Assembly: GCA_017991415.1 (NCBI GenBank)
Contig: JAGOQR010000003.1
Span: forward strand, 1 to 37,380
Reading direction: 5' to 3'
DNA length: 37,380 nt
Source: Candidatus Magasanikiibacteriota bacterium
GTDB taxonomy: Bacteria; Patescibacteriota; Patescibacteriia; Magasanikbacterales; GWA2-37-8
The position numbers were made by a program, and so were the translations under genes. The notes beneath the pieces were generated by a model that did no database searches, was not told where the DNA came from, and saw nothing but the letters and a program-made list of their open reading frames with translations. This document shows positions 13,401 to 22,224 of this stretch, in pieces; positions within the stretch are counted from its first letter, which is position 1, and every line of letters begins with the position of its first letter.

Positions 13401-13868
13401 ATGCAAACAGCTAGAGAAAACTACATATCGTGGGATGAATGCTTTATGCGCATGGCCCATGTTATTGCCGAACGATCCAAAGACCCGTCTACTCAAGCTG
13501 GCGCTGTTATTACTACCGAAAATAATGTGGTTATTGGCATGGGATATAACGGTTTCCCTCGCGGCATAGACAATGATCAGCTGCCTTGGGAACGAGAAGG
13601 CGGATTTTTGGACACCAAATATGCCTATGTCTGCCATGGCGAAGAAAATGCAGTCTACAACGCCACCACCTCGGTAAAAGGCGGCAAAATTTATTGCACC
13701 CTTTTCCCTTGCAACGAATGCACAAAAACTTTAATCCAAACTGGAATAAAAGAAGTAATTTTTGAAAGTGACAAGTACCACGACACAGACGTGTGGAAAG
13801 CATCACGACGAATGCTCGACGGAGCAAACATTAAATACCGTCAATATATTTGTGATTTTGCAAAATAA
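13401..13868 (+). CDS. dCMP deaminase
   Basis: A 155-residue zinc deaminase that converts dCMP to dUMP for thymidylate synthesis. The zinc site is H79 and the proton-shuttling E81 in CHGEENAV, with C104 and C107 in PCNECTK. The pattern SKDPSTQAGAVI and GYNGFPRGID is typical of ComEB/deoxycytidylate deaminases. The ATG at 13401 was chosen because upstream sequence to 13386 lacks an ATG and is promoter leader. It heads an eight-gene operon, and the neighbours dUTPase, ThyA and Tmk confirm the pathway. Confidence 0.93.
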   Translation: MQTARENYISWDECFMRMAHVIAERSKDPSTQAGAVITTENNVVIGMGYNGFPRGIDNDQLPWEREGGFLDTKYAYVCHGEENAVYNATTSVKGGKIYCTLFPCNECTKTLIQTGIKEVIFESDKYHDTDVWKASRRMLDGANIKYRQYICDFAK

Positions 13869-13877
13869 AACTCTACT

Positions 13878-14441
13878 ATGCAGCAAAAAATAATTTTGGG
13901 ATTTGTAGGAGATTTAGCTAGTGGCAAAGGCACTATTTGCCAATACCTAAAGGAGAAATACAACGTCAATTCATATAGATTTTCTACAATGTTACGAGAT
14001 ATTGTAGATAGAATTTATGTTGAACAAAACAGAGAAAATCTACAAGACTTATCTACCTTTCTCCGTCAAAGATACGGTCAAGATATAATGAGCAAAGTTA
14101 TTGCCAAAGACGTACAAAACGACCCAAACCCTATCGTGGCTGTAGAAGGAATACGCAGACCAACTGATATTACGTACCTTCAAGAACTTAACGGATTTCA
14201 TTTGATATATATTACAGCCGACCCAGAATTACGCTGGCAACGAATGGTGGCCCGAAAAGAAAATACCGATGACGCTAGCAAAACATTTGAACAATTTTTA
14301 AAAGACGAACAAGCAGAAGCTGATATGCTTATTAAAGAGCTTGGAAAGAAAGCTGCATATACACTAACAAACAACGGTTCGATAGAAGAATTTTATAAAA
14401 AAATGGAGGATATTTTAACTGAAATAAAACATGCAAGTTAA
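13878..14441 (+). CDS. P-loop nucleoside/nucleotide kinase-like protein
   Basis: A 187-residue P-loop protein with Walker A GDLASGKGT (residues 11-19), RFSTMLRD after it, VAVEGIRRPTDI as a DRR-like second motif and a lid-like RWQRMVARKE segment. The architecture resembles dephospho-CoA kinase and phage-type deoxynucleoside monophosphate kinases. Given its place between dCMP deaminase (9 nt upstream) and dUTPase (11 bp overlap), a role in phosphorylating dNMPs is likely. The family cannot be fixed by eye, and CoaE-like or RNA-processing roles remain possible. Confidence 0.7.
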   Translation: MQQKIILGFVGDLASGKGTICQYLKEKYNVNSYRFSTMLRDIVDRIYVEQNRENLQDLSTFLRQRYGQDIMSKVIAKDVQNDPNPIVAVEGIRRPTDITYLQELNGFHLIYITADPELRWQRMVARKENTDDASKTFEQFLKDEQAEADMLIKELGKKAAYTLTNNGSIEEFYKKMEDILTEIKHAS

Positions 14442-14865
14442 TATCAAAAGAATAGACACCTCCCTACCCTTACCTGAATATCAAACTTCTGGCGCGGTTG
14501 CTTTTGATTTGTATAGTCGCCTCGACATGACTATTGGCCCAAAATCACTTGGCCTTATTCCAACAAACCTAATAATCGAAACTCCCAAAGGCTACATGCT
14601 CATGCTTGCTAGCCGATCTAGCACGCCCAAAAAAAAAGGCTTGCTGGTGCCTCATGGAGTTGGTATAATTGATCAAGATTACTGCGGTGAAAAAGATGAA
14701 TTATTACTCCAAGTATTTAACTTTACCGACCAAGAAGTGGCCGTTGCCAAAGGTGAGCGTATGGGCCAAGGAGTATTTGTAAGGATAGAACAAGGCCAGT
14801 GGCAAGAAGTAACCGAAATGACAGGCCCAACCCGCGGAGGGTTTGGTACCACAGGACAACATTAA
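14431..14865 (+). CDS. dut: dUTPase (trimeric type)
   Basis: A 144-residue dUTP diphosphatase that makes dUMP and keeps uracil out of DNA. All five motifs are present: AVAFDLYS (22-29), ASRSSTPKKKGL (60-71), GVGIIDQDYCGE (76-87) with catalytic Asp 81, GERMGQGVF (108-116) and RGGFGTTG (135-142). The C-terminal motif 5 arm is complete. It overlaps the previous gene by 11 bp, which indicates translational coupling in the operon, and no SD is seen. Confidence 0.95.
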   Translation: MQVNIKRIDTSLPLPEYQTSGAVAFDLYSRLDMTIGPKSLGLIPTNLIIETPKGYMLMLASRSSTPKKKGLLVPHGVGIIDQDYCGEKDELLLQVFNFTDQEVAVAKGERMGQGVFVRIEQGQWQEVTEMTGPTRGGFGTTGQH

Positions 14866-14886
14866 ATTATTTTTAATTTTAATTAT

Positions 14887-15174
14887 ATGGAACAATCAGA
14901 AAGACGAAGAGTAGACCCAAATCTTGGACAAGAAAACTTTGGCGGAATTGGAAACCCAGATACAGAATGGGCTCAAGATCTAACAAGACCTGCTACTAGG
15001 TCTGAACAAATGGAAGATAAACAATGGGCAGAAAAAATAAAGGCAGTAAAAGAAGAGATAGCAATACAAGATGCACCAATGCTAGATAATAATCTACTCG
15101 TAGATGATTCTAAAACAGGAAGATTCTTAGATAAATTAAAAAAAATATTCCGCAATAATAGTCCTCAAGCCTAA
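14887..15174 (+). CDS. Small hydrophilic protein in dTTP operon
   Basis: No family is recognised. The 95-residue protein has no membrane helix and no Cys; it is charged, with a low-complexity start (MEQSERRRVDPNLGQENFGG) and a more helical end with FLDKLKKIFRNN. It lies 21 nt after dut and 8 nt before thyA, in the same direction, so it is cotranscribed. An accessory or regulatory role in the nucleotide pathway is only inferred from position. Confidence 0.6.
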   Translation: MEQSERRRVDPNLGQENFGGIGNPDTEWAQDLTRPATRSEQMEDKQWAEKIKAVKEEIAIQDAPMLDNNLLVDDSKTGRFLDKLKKIFRNNSPQA

Positions 15175-15182
15175 TATCAAAT

Positions 15183-16055
15183 ATGCAAACATACCTGGAC
15201 ATTGTCCGTACTATCTTAGAAAAAGGAGAACGTAAAGCCAATCGCACTGGCACTGATACTATCGCCATTGCAGGCGCAATGTTTGAGCACGACATGTCTA
15301 AAGGTTTTCCCATGCTTACTACCAAAAAAGTACCTTTCAAAGCAGTGGCTTCTGAATTAGAATTTTTCATCAAAGGTATTACTGATAAACAATGGCTCCA
15401 GGACCACAACAATCATATCTGGGACGAATGGGCTCATCCAAAAAAAGCCCCGTATGGTCACAACGAAGAAGCTAAAAAGAAAATGCTCGAGGAGCGAGAT
15501 CTTGGTCCGATTTATGGTTTCCAATGGAGGCACTTTAATGCTCCATATATAAATTATGAAACCGACTACTCCAACCAAGGAATCGACCAATTAAAAAAAA
15601 TTGTTGAAACACTAAAAACCAACCCCAACGATCGTCGCATGATTGTAAACGCCTGGAACCCGTCGTTTTTGGGCGAGATGGGACTACCTCCATGTCACTA
15701 TGCCTACCAAGTCACTGTAATTAACGGGAAACTCAATTTGCTCTGGAACCAACGATCGGTAGATACTATGCTTGGGCTACCATTTAATATTGCAAGCTAC
15801 GCCCTTATGCTTCATCTGCTTGCCAAAGAAAGCGGCCTACAAGAAGGTCGCCTTATTGGATTTTTAGCAGACACTCATATTTATGTAAATCATATTGATG
15901 GCGCCAAAGAACAACTCACCCGTGACCCAAACACCTACCCACTCCCTACTATCCAAACAGACAACTTTACTTCTATTTTCGATTGGAAATGTGAAGATAG
16001 TAAAATTTTAAATTACCAAAGTTATCCATCTATCAAATTTGATATAGCTATTTAA
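15183..16055 (+). CDS. thyA: Thymidylate synthase
   Basis: A 290-residue ThyA that methylates dUMP with methylene-tetrahydrofolate. Seen are R21 in NRTGT (phosphate binding), the catalytic Cys in LPPCHYAYQ (C171), the NQRSVDTMLGLPFNIASYA stretch for substrate and fold, and the C-terminal FDIAI close to the usual end. It is longer than E. coli ThyA (264) through the insert around residues 85-130, common in many bacterial forms. It lies in the operon 2 nt before folA, which regenerates its folate product. Confidence 0.97.
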   Translation: MQTYLDIVRTILEKGERKANRTGTDTIAIAGAMFEHDMSKGFPMLTTKKVPFKAVASELEFFIKGITDKQWLQDHNNHIWDEWAHPKKAPYGHNEEAKKKMLEERDLGPIYGFQWRHFNAPYINYETDYSNQGIDQLKKIVETLKTNPNDRRMIVNAWNPSFLGEMGLPPCHYAYQVTVINGKLNLLWNQRSVDTMLGLPFNIASYALMLHLLAKESGLQEGRLIGFLADTHIYVNHIDGAKEQLTRDPNTYPLPTIQTDNFTSIFDWKCEDSKILNYQSYPSIKFDIAI

Positions 16056-16056
16056 C

Positions 16057-16533
16057 ATGTCTTTTTCTCTTATCGCCGCGGTGGCAAAAAATAACTGTAT
16101 TGGTAAAAATAATAAAATTCCCTGGAACGTGCCAGAGGATTTTCAATATTTTAAAAAAACTACTCTAGGCAAAACCTGCCTCATGGGTCAAAAAACTTTC
16201 GAATCAATTTTAGGATACCTCGGCAAACCCCTCCCTGGCCGCCAAACAGCGGTTGTTACACTTGATACAAACTTCAAGGCACCAGAGGGTGTGCGGGTTT
16301 TTCATTCACTCGACCAGGCTTGGGAAACTCTACAAAACGAGGATGTCTTTATTTGCGGTGGTGCTAGTATTTATAAACAAACGATCGACCGTGCTGACAC
16401 ACTCTACATAACCTGGATAGACCAAGAACCTGATGGCGATGTGTTTTTTCCTGCCATAAATATAGATGCCTGGAAAGAAACCTGGCGTGAAAACCACCCT
16501 GGTTTTTCTTTTGTAAAATACGAAAAAAAATAA
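16057..16533 (+). CDS. folA: Dihydrofolate reductase
   Basis: A 158-residue DHFR that reduces dihydrofolate made by ThyA back to tetrahydrofolate with NADPH. The N-terminal SLIAAVAKNNCIGKNNKIPWNVPEDF has the Met20-type loop and acid D28 (E. coli D27), followed by GKTCLMGQKTF, RQTAVVT and VFICGGASIY, which binds the cofactor. Length is that of the standard enzyme. It sits directly after thyA in the operon, as in many bacteria. Confidence 0.96.
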   Translation: MSFSLIAAVAKNNCIGKNNKIPWNVPEDFQYFKKTTLGKTCLMGQKTFESILGYLGKPLPGRQTAVVTLDTNFKAPEGVRVFHSLDQAWETLQNEDVFICGGASIYKQTIDRADTLYITWIDQEPDGDVFFPAINIDAWKETWRENHPGFSFVKYEKK

Positions 16534-16540
16534 TCACTAT

Positions 16541-17245
16541 ATGCTGATAATGATCGATGGAATCGAAGGAGGTGGAAAAAGTACTATTGTTGAGTCATGG
16601 AAAAAGCATGCTTCCGAACAAGGAAAAAATATTTTCGACCTTAAGAAATATGGTTTAGAAAATGGGCACTACCCAGAATACCACGAACTGCAATCATACG
16701 ATATAATTTTCAGTGCTGAGCCAACTTTTTTTGGGATTGGAAAAATCATCCGAGAAGAGATGATTAAAAATGGCAGCAACTACTCCGAACTGGCTATTGC
16801 CCAAGCATACTCTCTCGACAGATTGGTATTGTATAAAAAAATAATTATCCCTGCACTCAGGGATAACAAAATCGTAATTGAAGACCGCGGTGTTTCAACT
16901 TCTCTCTGCTACCAAGCACTAAGTGGCAATCTAAGCCTGGACCTTCTTGCCCAATTACCAGGCAATGCCCTAGCCCTCGAACAAAGACCTGACCATCTCA
17001 TCCTCATTAGTATGAGCATCGCAACTGCTCAAAAAAGACTAGCTAGCCGCTACGAAAAACAAGACGACGCTATCTTTGATAAAATAGATTTCCAACAAAA
17101 AGCAGCTGCCATGTACCTATCTCCAGAATACCAGAAACTATTTACCGACCGCGGCACCGTTATACAATATTTGAATACTGATGTAGAAATTGATATAATG
17201 AAACAAAACGCAGTTAATATTTTTAATACCCTTATTAGTAAATAA
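16541..17245 (+). CDS. tmk: Thymidylate kinase
   Basis: A 234-residue dTMP kinase making dTDP. Walker A is GIEGGGKST (residues 7-15), the DRx motif is EDRGVSTSLCYQ, and the lid segment is RLASRYEKQDD. A long insert after the P-loop (about 28-60) makes it somewhat larger than the 205-215 residues usual in bacteria. Operon context with dut, thyA and folA settles the substrate class. The start codon follows folA by 7 nt without an SD. Confidence 0.92.
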   Translation: MLIMIDGIEGGGKSTIVESWKKHASEQGKNIFDLKKYGLENGHYPEYHELQSYDIIFSAEPTFFGIGKIIREEMIKNGSNYSELAIAQAYSLDRLVLYKKIIIPALRDNKIVIEDRGVSTSLCYQALSGNLSLDLLAQLPGNALALEQRPDHLILISMSIATAQKRLASRYEKQDDAIFDKIDFQQKAAAMYLSPEYQKLFTDRGTVIQYLNTDVEIDIMKQNAVNIFNTLISK

Positions 17246-17255
17246 ATTAAATTCT

Positions 17256-18005
17256 ATGCTCAAGCCAGCTATGGAGATTGTCAGTGAAAGCTGGCATTTA
17301 TCTACAAAAAATTGGAAAAACCTTTTGCCATACCTAACTATACTTTTCTTACCAGCTCTAGCTCTGGCTGTACTAGGAATCGCTTCTCTGTACTTATCCA
17401 TGTACTTCCCCCAAACCTCCGCGGTTACCAACCTCCTTATTACGGTGATGTCAGCAGCTGGCTTTGTTCTTAATATATGGGCTTCGATTGCAATCACCAA
17501 AGCCTTGGCTCACTTTATAATGGGACAGCCAATAAACTGGAAAGAAAACTTTAGCTCTTCCAGCAATCTTATCTGGCCTATTATTTTTTCTTCTATTTTA
17601 TTTGCTCTAATTGTCTTTGGCGGATCTCTCTTACTCGTCATCCCAGGTATAATATTTTTGGGTTGGTATAATTTATTTACATACCCAATAATTTTTGAAG
17701 GTGCTCGTGGCATGGCCGCTCTCAGATCAAGCAAAGCCTTAGTTGCTGGCCGCTGGTGGTCTATGGCTTGGAGGGTGATTTTTCCTGCGATTGCCTTTGG
17801 ATTCTTAAATATTATTATTATATTAATGCTAATTCTCCTCATTAAAGCACTGCCGCTTTCTCCTTTTGGAGAGATGACCGCAACCACATTATTCAGCTCT
17901 CTCGTAGGCACTCTCACGACACCTTTCTTTACTGGCGCTGGTCTTATCTTATATCAAAACGCCAAACAAACACCCGTAGCCTCCGCAAATACACCTACTC
18001 TCTAA
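17256..18005 (+). CDS. Polytopic membrane protein (YciC/GlpQ-membrane-domain like)
   Basis: A 249-residue protein with about six hydrophobic helices after an amphipathic, Trp-bearing start (SWHLSTKNWKNLLPY). The pattern, especially the segment FEGARGMAALRSSKALVAGR between helices, resembles the widespread membrane-domain family that includes YciC-like and the membrane part of some glycerophosphodiester phosphodiesterases. No catalytic residues are seen. It ends the dTTP operon, before the terminator, and its function there is unknown. Confidence 0.65.
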   Translation: MLKPAMEIVSESWHLSTKNWKNLLPYLTILFLPALALAVLGIASLYLSMYFPQTSAVTNLLITVMSAAGFVLNIWASIAITKALAHFIMGQPINWKENFSSSSNLIWPIIFSSILFALIVFGGSLLLVIPGIIFLGWYNLFTYPIIFEGARGMAALRSSKALVAGRWWSMAWRVIFPAIAFGFLNIIIILMLILLIKALPLSPFGEMTATTLFSSLVGTLTTPFFTGAGLILYQNAKQTPVASANTPTL

Positions 18006-18013
18006 ATAAAACG

Positions 18014-18051
18014 AATTAAAAAATCCCTATAATTATAGGGATTTTTTAATT
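18014..18051. terminator. Terminator of dTTP operon
   Basis: A 17-bp perfect stem (18014-18030 with 18035-18051) with a 4-nt loop and T run TTTTTT inside the outgoing arm. Confidence 0.88.
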
Positions 18052-18124
18052 TACCTGGATTACCAATTACAGTTGCAAATACAGAATAGAAATGATAATC
18101 TTAACCCATAAATTATATATAAAT

Positions 18125-19675
18125 ATGCCCAAATATATCCCTATTATCGGCATGGAAATTCATGTAGAACTCAAGACAAAAAGCAAGATGTTTTGCGCCT
18201 GCAAAAACGATCCATTTTCTTCTGCTCCTAACACTAACATATGCGAGGTTTGTCTTGCCCACCCTGGCACACTACCAGTTCCAAATCAAACAGCTATTAT
18301 TTGGGCTGCCAAAATTGCCAAAGCACTCAACTGCACCGTTAACAGCGACAGTAAATTTGATCGTAAGCACTACTTCTACCCCGACCTACCTAAAGGGTAT
18401 CAGATTTCTCAATTTGACCAACCTATTGGAGAGCACGGCTCTATTAACTTAGAATTTTTACCTGGTAAAAATCACAGAGACAAAGCAACTATTGGCGTTA
18501 CCAGAGTTCATCTCGAAGAAGATACGGCCAAACTTTCTCATGATTCGGTTGGCAACACTCTGGTTGATTTCAATCGTGCTGGTGTGCCCCTGGTCGAAAT
18601 AGTCTCCGAACCAGATGTTACCAGCTCGGCCGAGGCCAAAGCCTACTGCCAAGAACTGCAAACAATTTTTCGATACTTGGGTATTAGCGATGCCGACATG
18701 GAAAAGGGCAACATGCGCTGTGAAGCAAATATTTCTTTACAGGAAGAGGGTAAATTCATAAATGACCATGGCGTTATCAAGCCAGTAGACGGCTATACCC
18801 TCAACCCTAAAGTAGAGGTAAAAAATATCAACTCATTTCGAGCTGTAGAAAAAGCAATTGAATTTGAAATAAAAAGACAGACAGCCATGCTCGAAAAAAA
18901 CGAATCTTGGAAACAGCAAACCCGCGGTTGGGATGATAATAAAGGCGAAACAGTCATGCAACGAATAAAAGAAACTGCCGCTGATTATAGATACTTCCCC
19001 GAACCAGATATTCCACCTTTTCATCCAACCACTATTGCAGGTGAACTTTCTCTTCCTGAACTACCACAAGCCAAACGATTACGTTTTCGTGAAGAATACG
19101 GTTTTTCGTATGCTGATGCAGAGATATTAACTGCCGATCTCTCGTGGGCAGAATATACCGAAAACACCATGTCCGAACTTATCGAATGGCTCCGTCATTT
19201 AGACGAGTCCAAAACAGATACTGATACTATTTTAAAAAATAAACAGCAGCAACTCGCTCGTTTAACCGGTGGCTGGATTACCAGCAAGTTAGTCGGTGCT
19301 ATGACTGAGCGCAAAATCGACATCAAAATTCTCAAATTAAAACCAGAAAATTTTGCCGAACTAATCGCTCTTATCTACACCAACCGAGTAAACTCTACCA
19401 ATGCTCAAAAAATTCTTACTGAGATGCTAGATTCGGGTGTAGATCTTGATCCTACTCATGTCATGGAAGAAAAAGGTTATGGACAAATAAGCGATGAGGC
19501 AAAATTAATGCCGTTTATAGATCAAATAATTACTAATCACCCCGAACAAGTAACACAATTTAAAAACGGCAAAGAAACTATTTTGCAATTTTTAAAAGGA
19601 ATGGTTATGAAAGCCACCGAAGGCGCGGCTGATCCAATCGTAGTTGAAAAACTACTAAGAGAAAAAATGAAATAA
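18125..19675 (+). CDS. gatB: Asp/Glu-tRNA amidotransferase subunit B
   Basis: A 516-residue GatB, the kinase and tRNA-binding subunit of GatCAB, which turns Glu-tRNAGln or Asp-tRNAAsn into the amidated forms. The start (IPIIGMEIHVELKTKSKMFC), CEVCLAHPG with zinc-type Cys, LEEDTAKLSHD, VDFNRAGVPLVEIVSEPD and RYFPEPDIPP are typical, followed by the helical and YqeY-like tail. The ATG at 18125 matches the family start; the ATG 33 nt upstream would add an unnatural extension. gatA and gatC are not in the window. Confidence 0.96.
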   Translation: MPKYIPIIGMEIHVELKTKSKMFCACKNDPFSSAPNTNICEVCLAHPGTLPVPNQTAIIWAAKIAKALNCTVNSDSKFDRKHYFYPDLPKGYQISQFDQPIGEHGSINLEFLPGKNHRDKATIGVTRVHLEEDTAKLSHDSVGNTLVDFNRAGVPLVEIVSEPDVTSSAEAKAYCQELQTIFRYLGISDADMEKGNMRCEANISLQEEGKFINDHGVIKPVDGYTLNPKVEVKNINSFRAVEKAIEFEIKRQTAMLEKNESWKQQTRGWDDNKGETVMQRIKETAADYRYFPEPDIPPFHPTTIAGELSLPELPQAKRLRFREEYGFSYADAEILTADLSWAEYTENTMSELIEWLRHLDESKTDTDTILKNKQQQLARLTGGWITSKLVGAMTERKIDIKILKLKPENFAELIALIYTNRVNSTNAQKILTEMLDSGVDLDPTHVMEEKGYGQISDEAKLMPFIDQIITNHPEQVTQFKNGKETILQFLKGMVMKATEGAADPIVVEKLLREKMK

Positions 19676-19685
19676 AATTTAATCC

Positions 19686-19724
19686 AATTATAAAAGCCCT
19701 CGGAAAATGAGGGCTTTTATAATT
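19686..19724. terminator. Bidirectional terminator
   Basis: A 16-bp perfect stem (19686-19701 with 19709-19724) lies between the convergent gatB and arginase genes. Confidence 0.88.
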
Positions 19725-19731
19725 GTGTATG

Positions 19732-20730
19732 TTATAAGTCCAGATACCTCTTTTCCTGCTTCTCCACTTCATTATCCATATACTGAGTATACCAACCATA
19801 ATCAGAACCAAGAAAATACGAAATAAGCTCTACTGCCAGACGTCCTGTTTTTTCTTGAACATCGAGCTCTGGCGCTATCTCTACAATGTCAAAACCAACA
19901 ACATTACATGATTTACCAATAAATTTGGCTAGGTTTTCTATCTCTCTCCTAGCTAATCCTCCTGGAGTTGCCATGGGCGTAGCTGGCGCGTAAGCCATAT
20001 CTATAGAATCGACATCCAAACTAACCCACACATTCCCCACTCTTTTTTGCAAATCAGCAATCGCTTGCATAACTGGCTCAAAACCACCTCGTACCAAATC
20101 CATTATCGTAAAAGCATGTAGTTTTTCGGAGCGTATCAGGTCAACTTCTGCTTGATCCAAATCCTTAAGGCCAATATAAATAATATTTTCTTTTTTGATT
20201 TTTGCACCTGGCTTTAATAAATCCACCAACCTATGATGACCTAACCCCATAATTGCTGAGGAGGGCATGCCATGAATATTGCCTGACAACGTATTTTCAT
20301 GGGTCATCATATCACCATGAGCATCTATCCAAATAACTCCCAGATCCCCTTCACAGGCCACCGAAGCACCAGAGATTGTACCTATTGATAGCGCATGATC
20401 TCCGCCAAGCACCATCATTTTATTACCTAATTTAATTTCATTCGCAACTGTTTTACCTGCCTTCTCTGCTACACGCACAATCTCATCCAAGTATTTAACT
20501 TTTATATCTCCCACAACAGCTGTTTTTTTATCTGCACAATCTATATTTCCTAAATCTTTATAGAAAAGCCCTAGGCCCTCAAACATTTTTTGTAGACCTA
20601 GATTTCTTATATAATCGGGGGCAGCTGCAGTACCAGAAGAATCTTTACCCAAATCTAAAGGCACACCCAAAACTGAAACATTGCCTATAAGTTTTCTTTT
20701 TTCGTAAAAAATCAAGTTATCATTCCTCAT
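19732..20730 (-). CDS. rocF: Arginase-family ureohydrolase
   Basis: A 332-residue binuclear manganese enzyme. Metal ligands are visible: H112 in GGDHALSIG, D136-H138-D140 in WIDAHGDM, and D239-D241 in SLDVDSID; E284 follows in GFDIVEIAP. The start carries the arginase phosphate-free signature GVPLDLGKDSSGTAAAPDYIR. It should hydrolyse arginine to ornithine and urea; agmatine or another guanidino compound cannot be ruled out. No urease or ornithine gene is nearby. It looks monocistronic. Confidence 0.85.
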   Translation of the reverse strand: MRNDNLIFYEKRKLIGNVSVLGVPLDLGKDSSGTAAAPDYIRNLGLQKMFEGLGLFYKDLGNIDCADKKTAVVGDIKVKYLDEIVRVAEKAGKTVANEIKLGNKMMVLGGDHALSIGTISGASVACEGDLGVIWIDAHGDMMTHENTLSGNIHGMPSSAIMGLGHHRLVDLLKPGAKIKKENIIYIGLKDLDQAEVDLIRSEKLHAFTIMDLVRGGFEPVMQAIADLQKRVGNVWVSLDVDSIDMAYAPATPMATPGGLARREIENLAKFIGKSCNVVGFDIVEIAPELDVQEKTGRLAVELISYFLGSDYGWYTQYMDNEVEKQEKRYLDL

Positions 20731-20820
20731 AATATACTATTATTAGAGATATAATAAAGCTACCAAGACCTGCTACATAATACTTAAATTCTAGGGGGCT
20801 GTCAATCTGACTTTATATAT

Positions 20821-20848
20821 AAATAGCAGGCAATTTAGCCTGCTATTT
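20821..20848 (-). terminator. Terminator of the NIF3-ruvA-slipin operon
   Basis: An 11-bp perfect stem AAATAGCAGGC (20821-20831) with GCCTGCTATTT (20838-20848), 20 nt beyond the slipin stop. Confidence 0.75.
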
Positions 20849-20868
20849 ATTAGAATACATACAATATC

Positions 20869-21627
20869 TTATTTTCCCATTTCCTGATTCATAAATTTCT
20901 TGATATCAGCGATAGTGCTCATAAATTGAGCTGGGAAAATAATTGTGGAATTCTTCTCTACACTAATCTCGGCCATAGTTTGTAAGTTGCGCAACTGCAG
21001 AGCAATCGGATGAGCAGCCATAATATCAGCAGTATCGGCCAATTTTTGAGAAGATAAAAATTCACCTTCTGCTGCAATAATTTTGGCGCGTTTTTCTCTC
21101 TCTGCTTCAGCTTGCTTAGCCATTGCTCTTTGCATACCTTCTGGCAATTCAATATCTTTTATTTCTACGACCGAAACTACCACGCCCCATGCTTCGGTAT
21201 GAGCATCAAGAACAGAAGCAATACTTTTGTTAATCTGTTCGCGTTCGCTTAAAATTTCATCTAACTGAAATTTACCCACGATATTACGGATAGATGTTTG
21301 AGCAATTTGATTAATAGCGCTCATTACATTTTCTATGGCCACAATACTTTTAATTGGATCTACCACCTTGTAATAAGCCACTGCTGAAACATCTACCGAG
21401 ACATTATCCCGAGTAATAATTTTTTGAGTTGGCACTGGCAATGTAATAGTGCGAAAATCCACTTTTTCTACTTTATCAACAAAAGGAATAACCCAATTAA
21501 GCCCTGGCTCCTTAATACCAACTATTTTTCCAAAACGGAAAACTACGCCCTTTTCATACTGTTTAACAGTGCGCAACCCAATGGCAATAAAAAGGCCTAA
21601 CCACGGTAGTAAAAAAACAAATTCCAT
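20869..21627 (-). CDS. Slipin (SPFH/band 7 protein)
   Basis: A 252-residue membrane-associated scaffold protein. One N-terminal helix (about 2-19) is followed by QYEKGVVFRFGKIVG, PGLNWVIPFVDKVEKVDFRT and the SPFH core to about residue 165, then the coiled-coil QAEAEREKRAKIIAAEGE. Slipins organise membrane domains and often pair with NfeD; no nfeD is seen here. It is the last gene of a four-gene operon after ruvA (18 nt). Confidence 0.93.
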   Translation of the reverse strand: MEFVFLLPWLGLFIAIGLRTVKQYEKGVVFRFGKIVGIKEPGLNWVIPFVDKVEKVDFRTITLPVPTQKIITRDNVSVDVSAVAYYKVVDPIKSIVAIENVMSAINQIAQTSIRNIVGKFQLDEILSEREQINKSIASVLDAHTEAWGVVVSVVEIKDIELPEGMQRAMAKQAEAEREKRAKIIAAEGEFLSSQKLADTADIMAAHPIALQLRNLQTMAEISVEKNSTIIFPAQFMSTIADIKKFMNQEMGK

Positions 21628-21645
21628 ACTCTATTTAATTAATAA

Positions 21646-22215
21646 TTATTTGATTCTTTGTAATGCTTCTTTTAAAAGCTGCTGGCTAGTCTTACCGGTG
21701 ATATCCAAATCTTTTACGGCATTTCTTGCTTCTAAAATTGAATAACCAAGAGCACCTAACCCTTCTATCACATCACCCAACGCACCATCGAATTCTCCTA
21801 CTCCTAATTCGCCGGCACCCATTTTATTTTTTAATTCTACCAAAATTCTCTCGGCAGTCTTTTTTCCTATGCCACTTACTTTTGTAAGATATGTTAAATC
21901 TTCGCGACTAATAGCTGCCGAAATCTCGGCTACACTGCCCAGAGACAAAAGATGTAGCGCTGTTTTTGGCCCAACACCACTGACTAATAAAAATTTTTCA
22001 AATAAGTTTTTTTCTTCTGCATTAGCGAAACCGTATAATTCAAGCGCATTTTCTCGTACTACCAAGTAGGTTAAGATACTTGCTTCAACTCCTACAGCCC
22101 AGGTCTTAGCAGAGCTGGCATTGACCATAATCTCATACCCAACTCCACCAGCAGTAAGTACTGTTAGTTTATTAATATTTTTTGCCAGAACCTTTCCAAC
22201 TACAACGGAAATCAT
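21646..22215 (-). CDS. ruvA: Holliday junction helicase subunit RuvA
   Basis: A 189-residue RuvA, which binds four-way junctions and loads RuvB. The OB-fold start and two helix-hairpin-helix motifs (FLLVSGVGPKTALHLLS and LTKVSGIGKKTAERILVEL) are clear, and the C-terminal domain ends GKTSQQLLKEALQRIK. Length is normal. ruvB and ruvC are not in the window. It lies 9 nt after the first-copy NIF3 gene and before the slipin. Confidence 0.95.
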   Translation of the reverse strand: MISVVVGKVLAKNINKLTVLTAGGVGYEIMVNASSAKTWAVGVEASILTYLVVRENALELYGFANAEEKNLFEKFLLVSGVGPKTALHLLSLGSVAEISAAISREDLTYLTKVSGIGKKTAERILVELKNKMGAGELGVGEFDGALGDVIEGLGALGYSILEARNAVKDLDITGKTSQQLLKEALQRIK

Positions 22216-22224
22216 AAAATTTTG

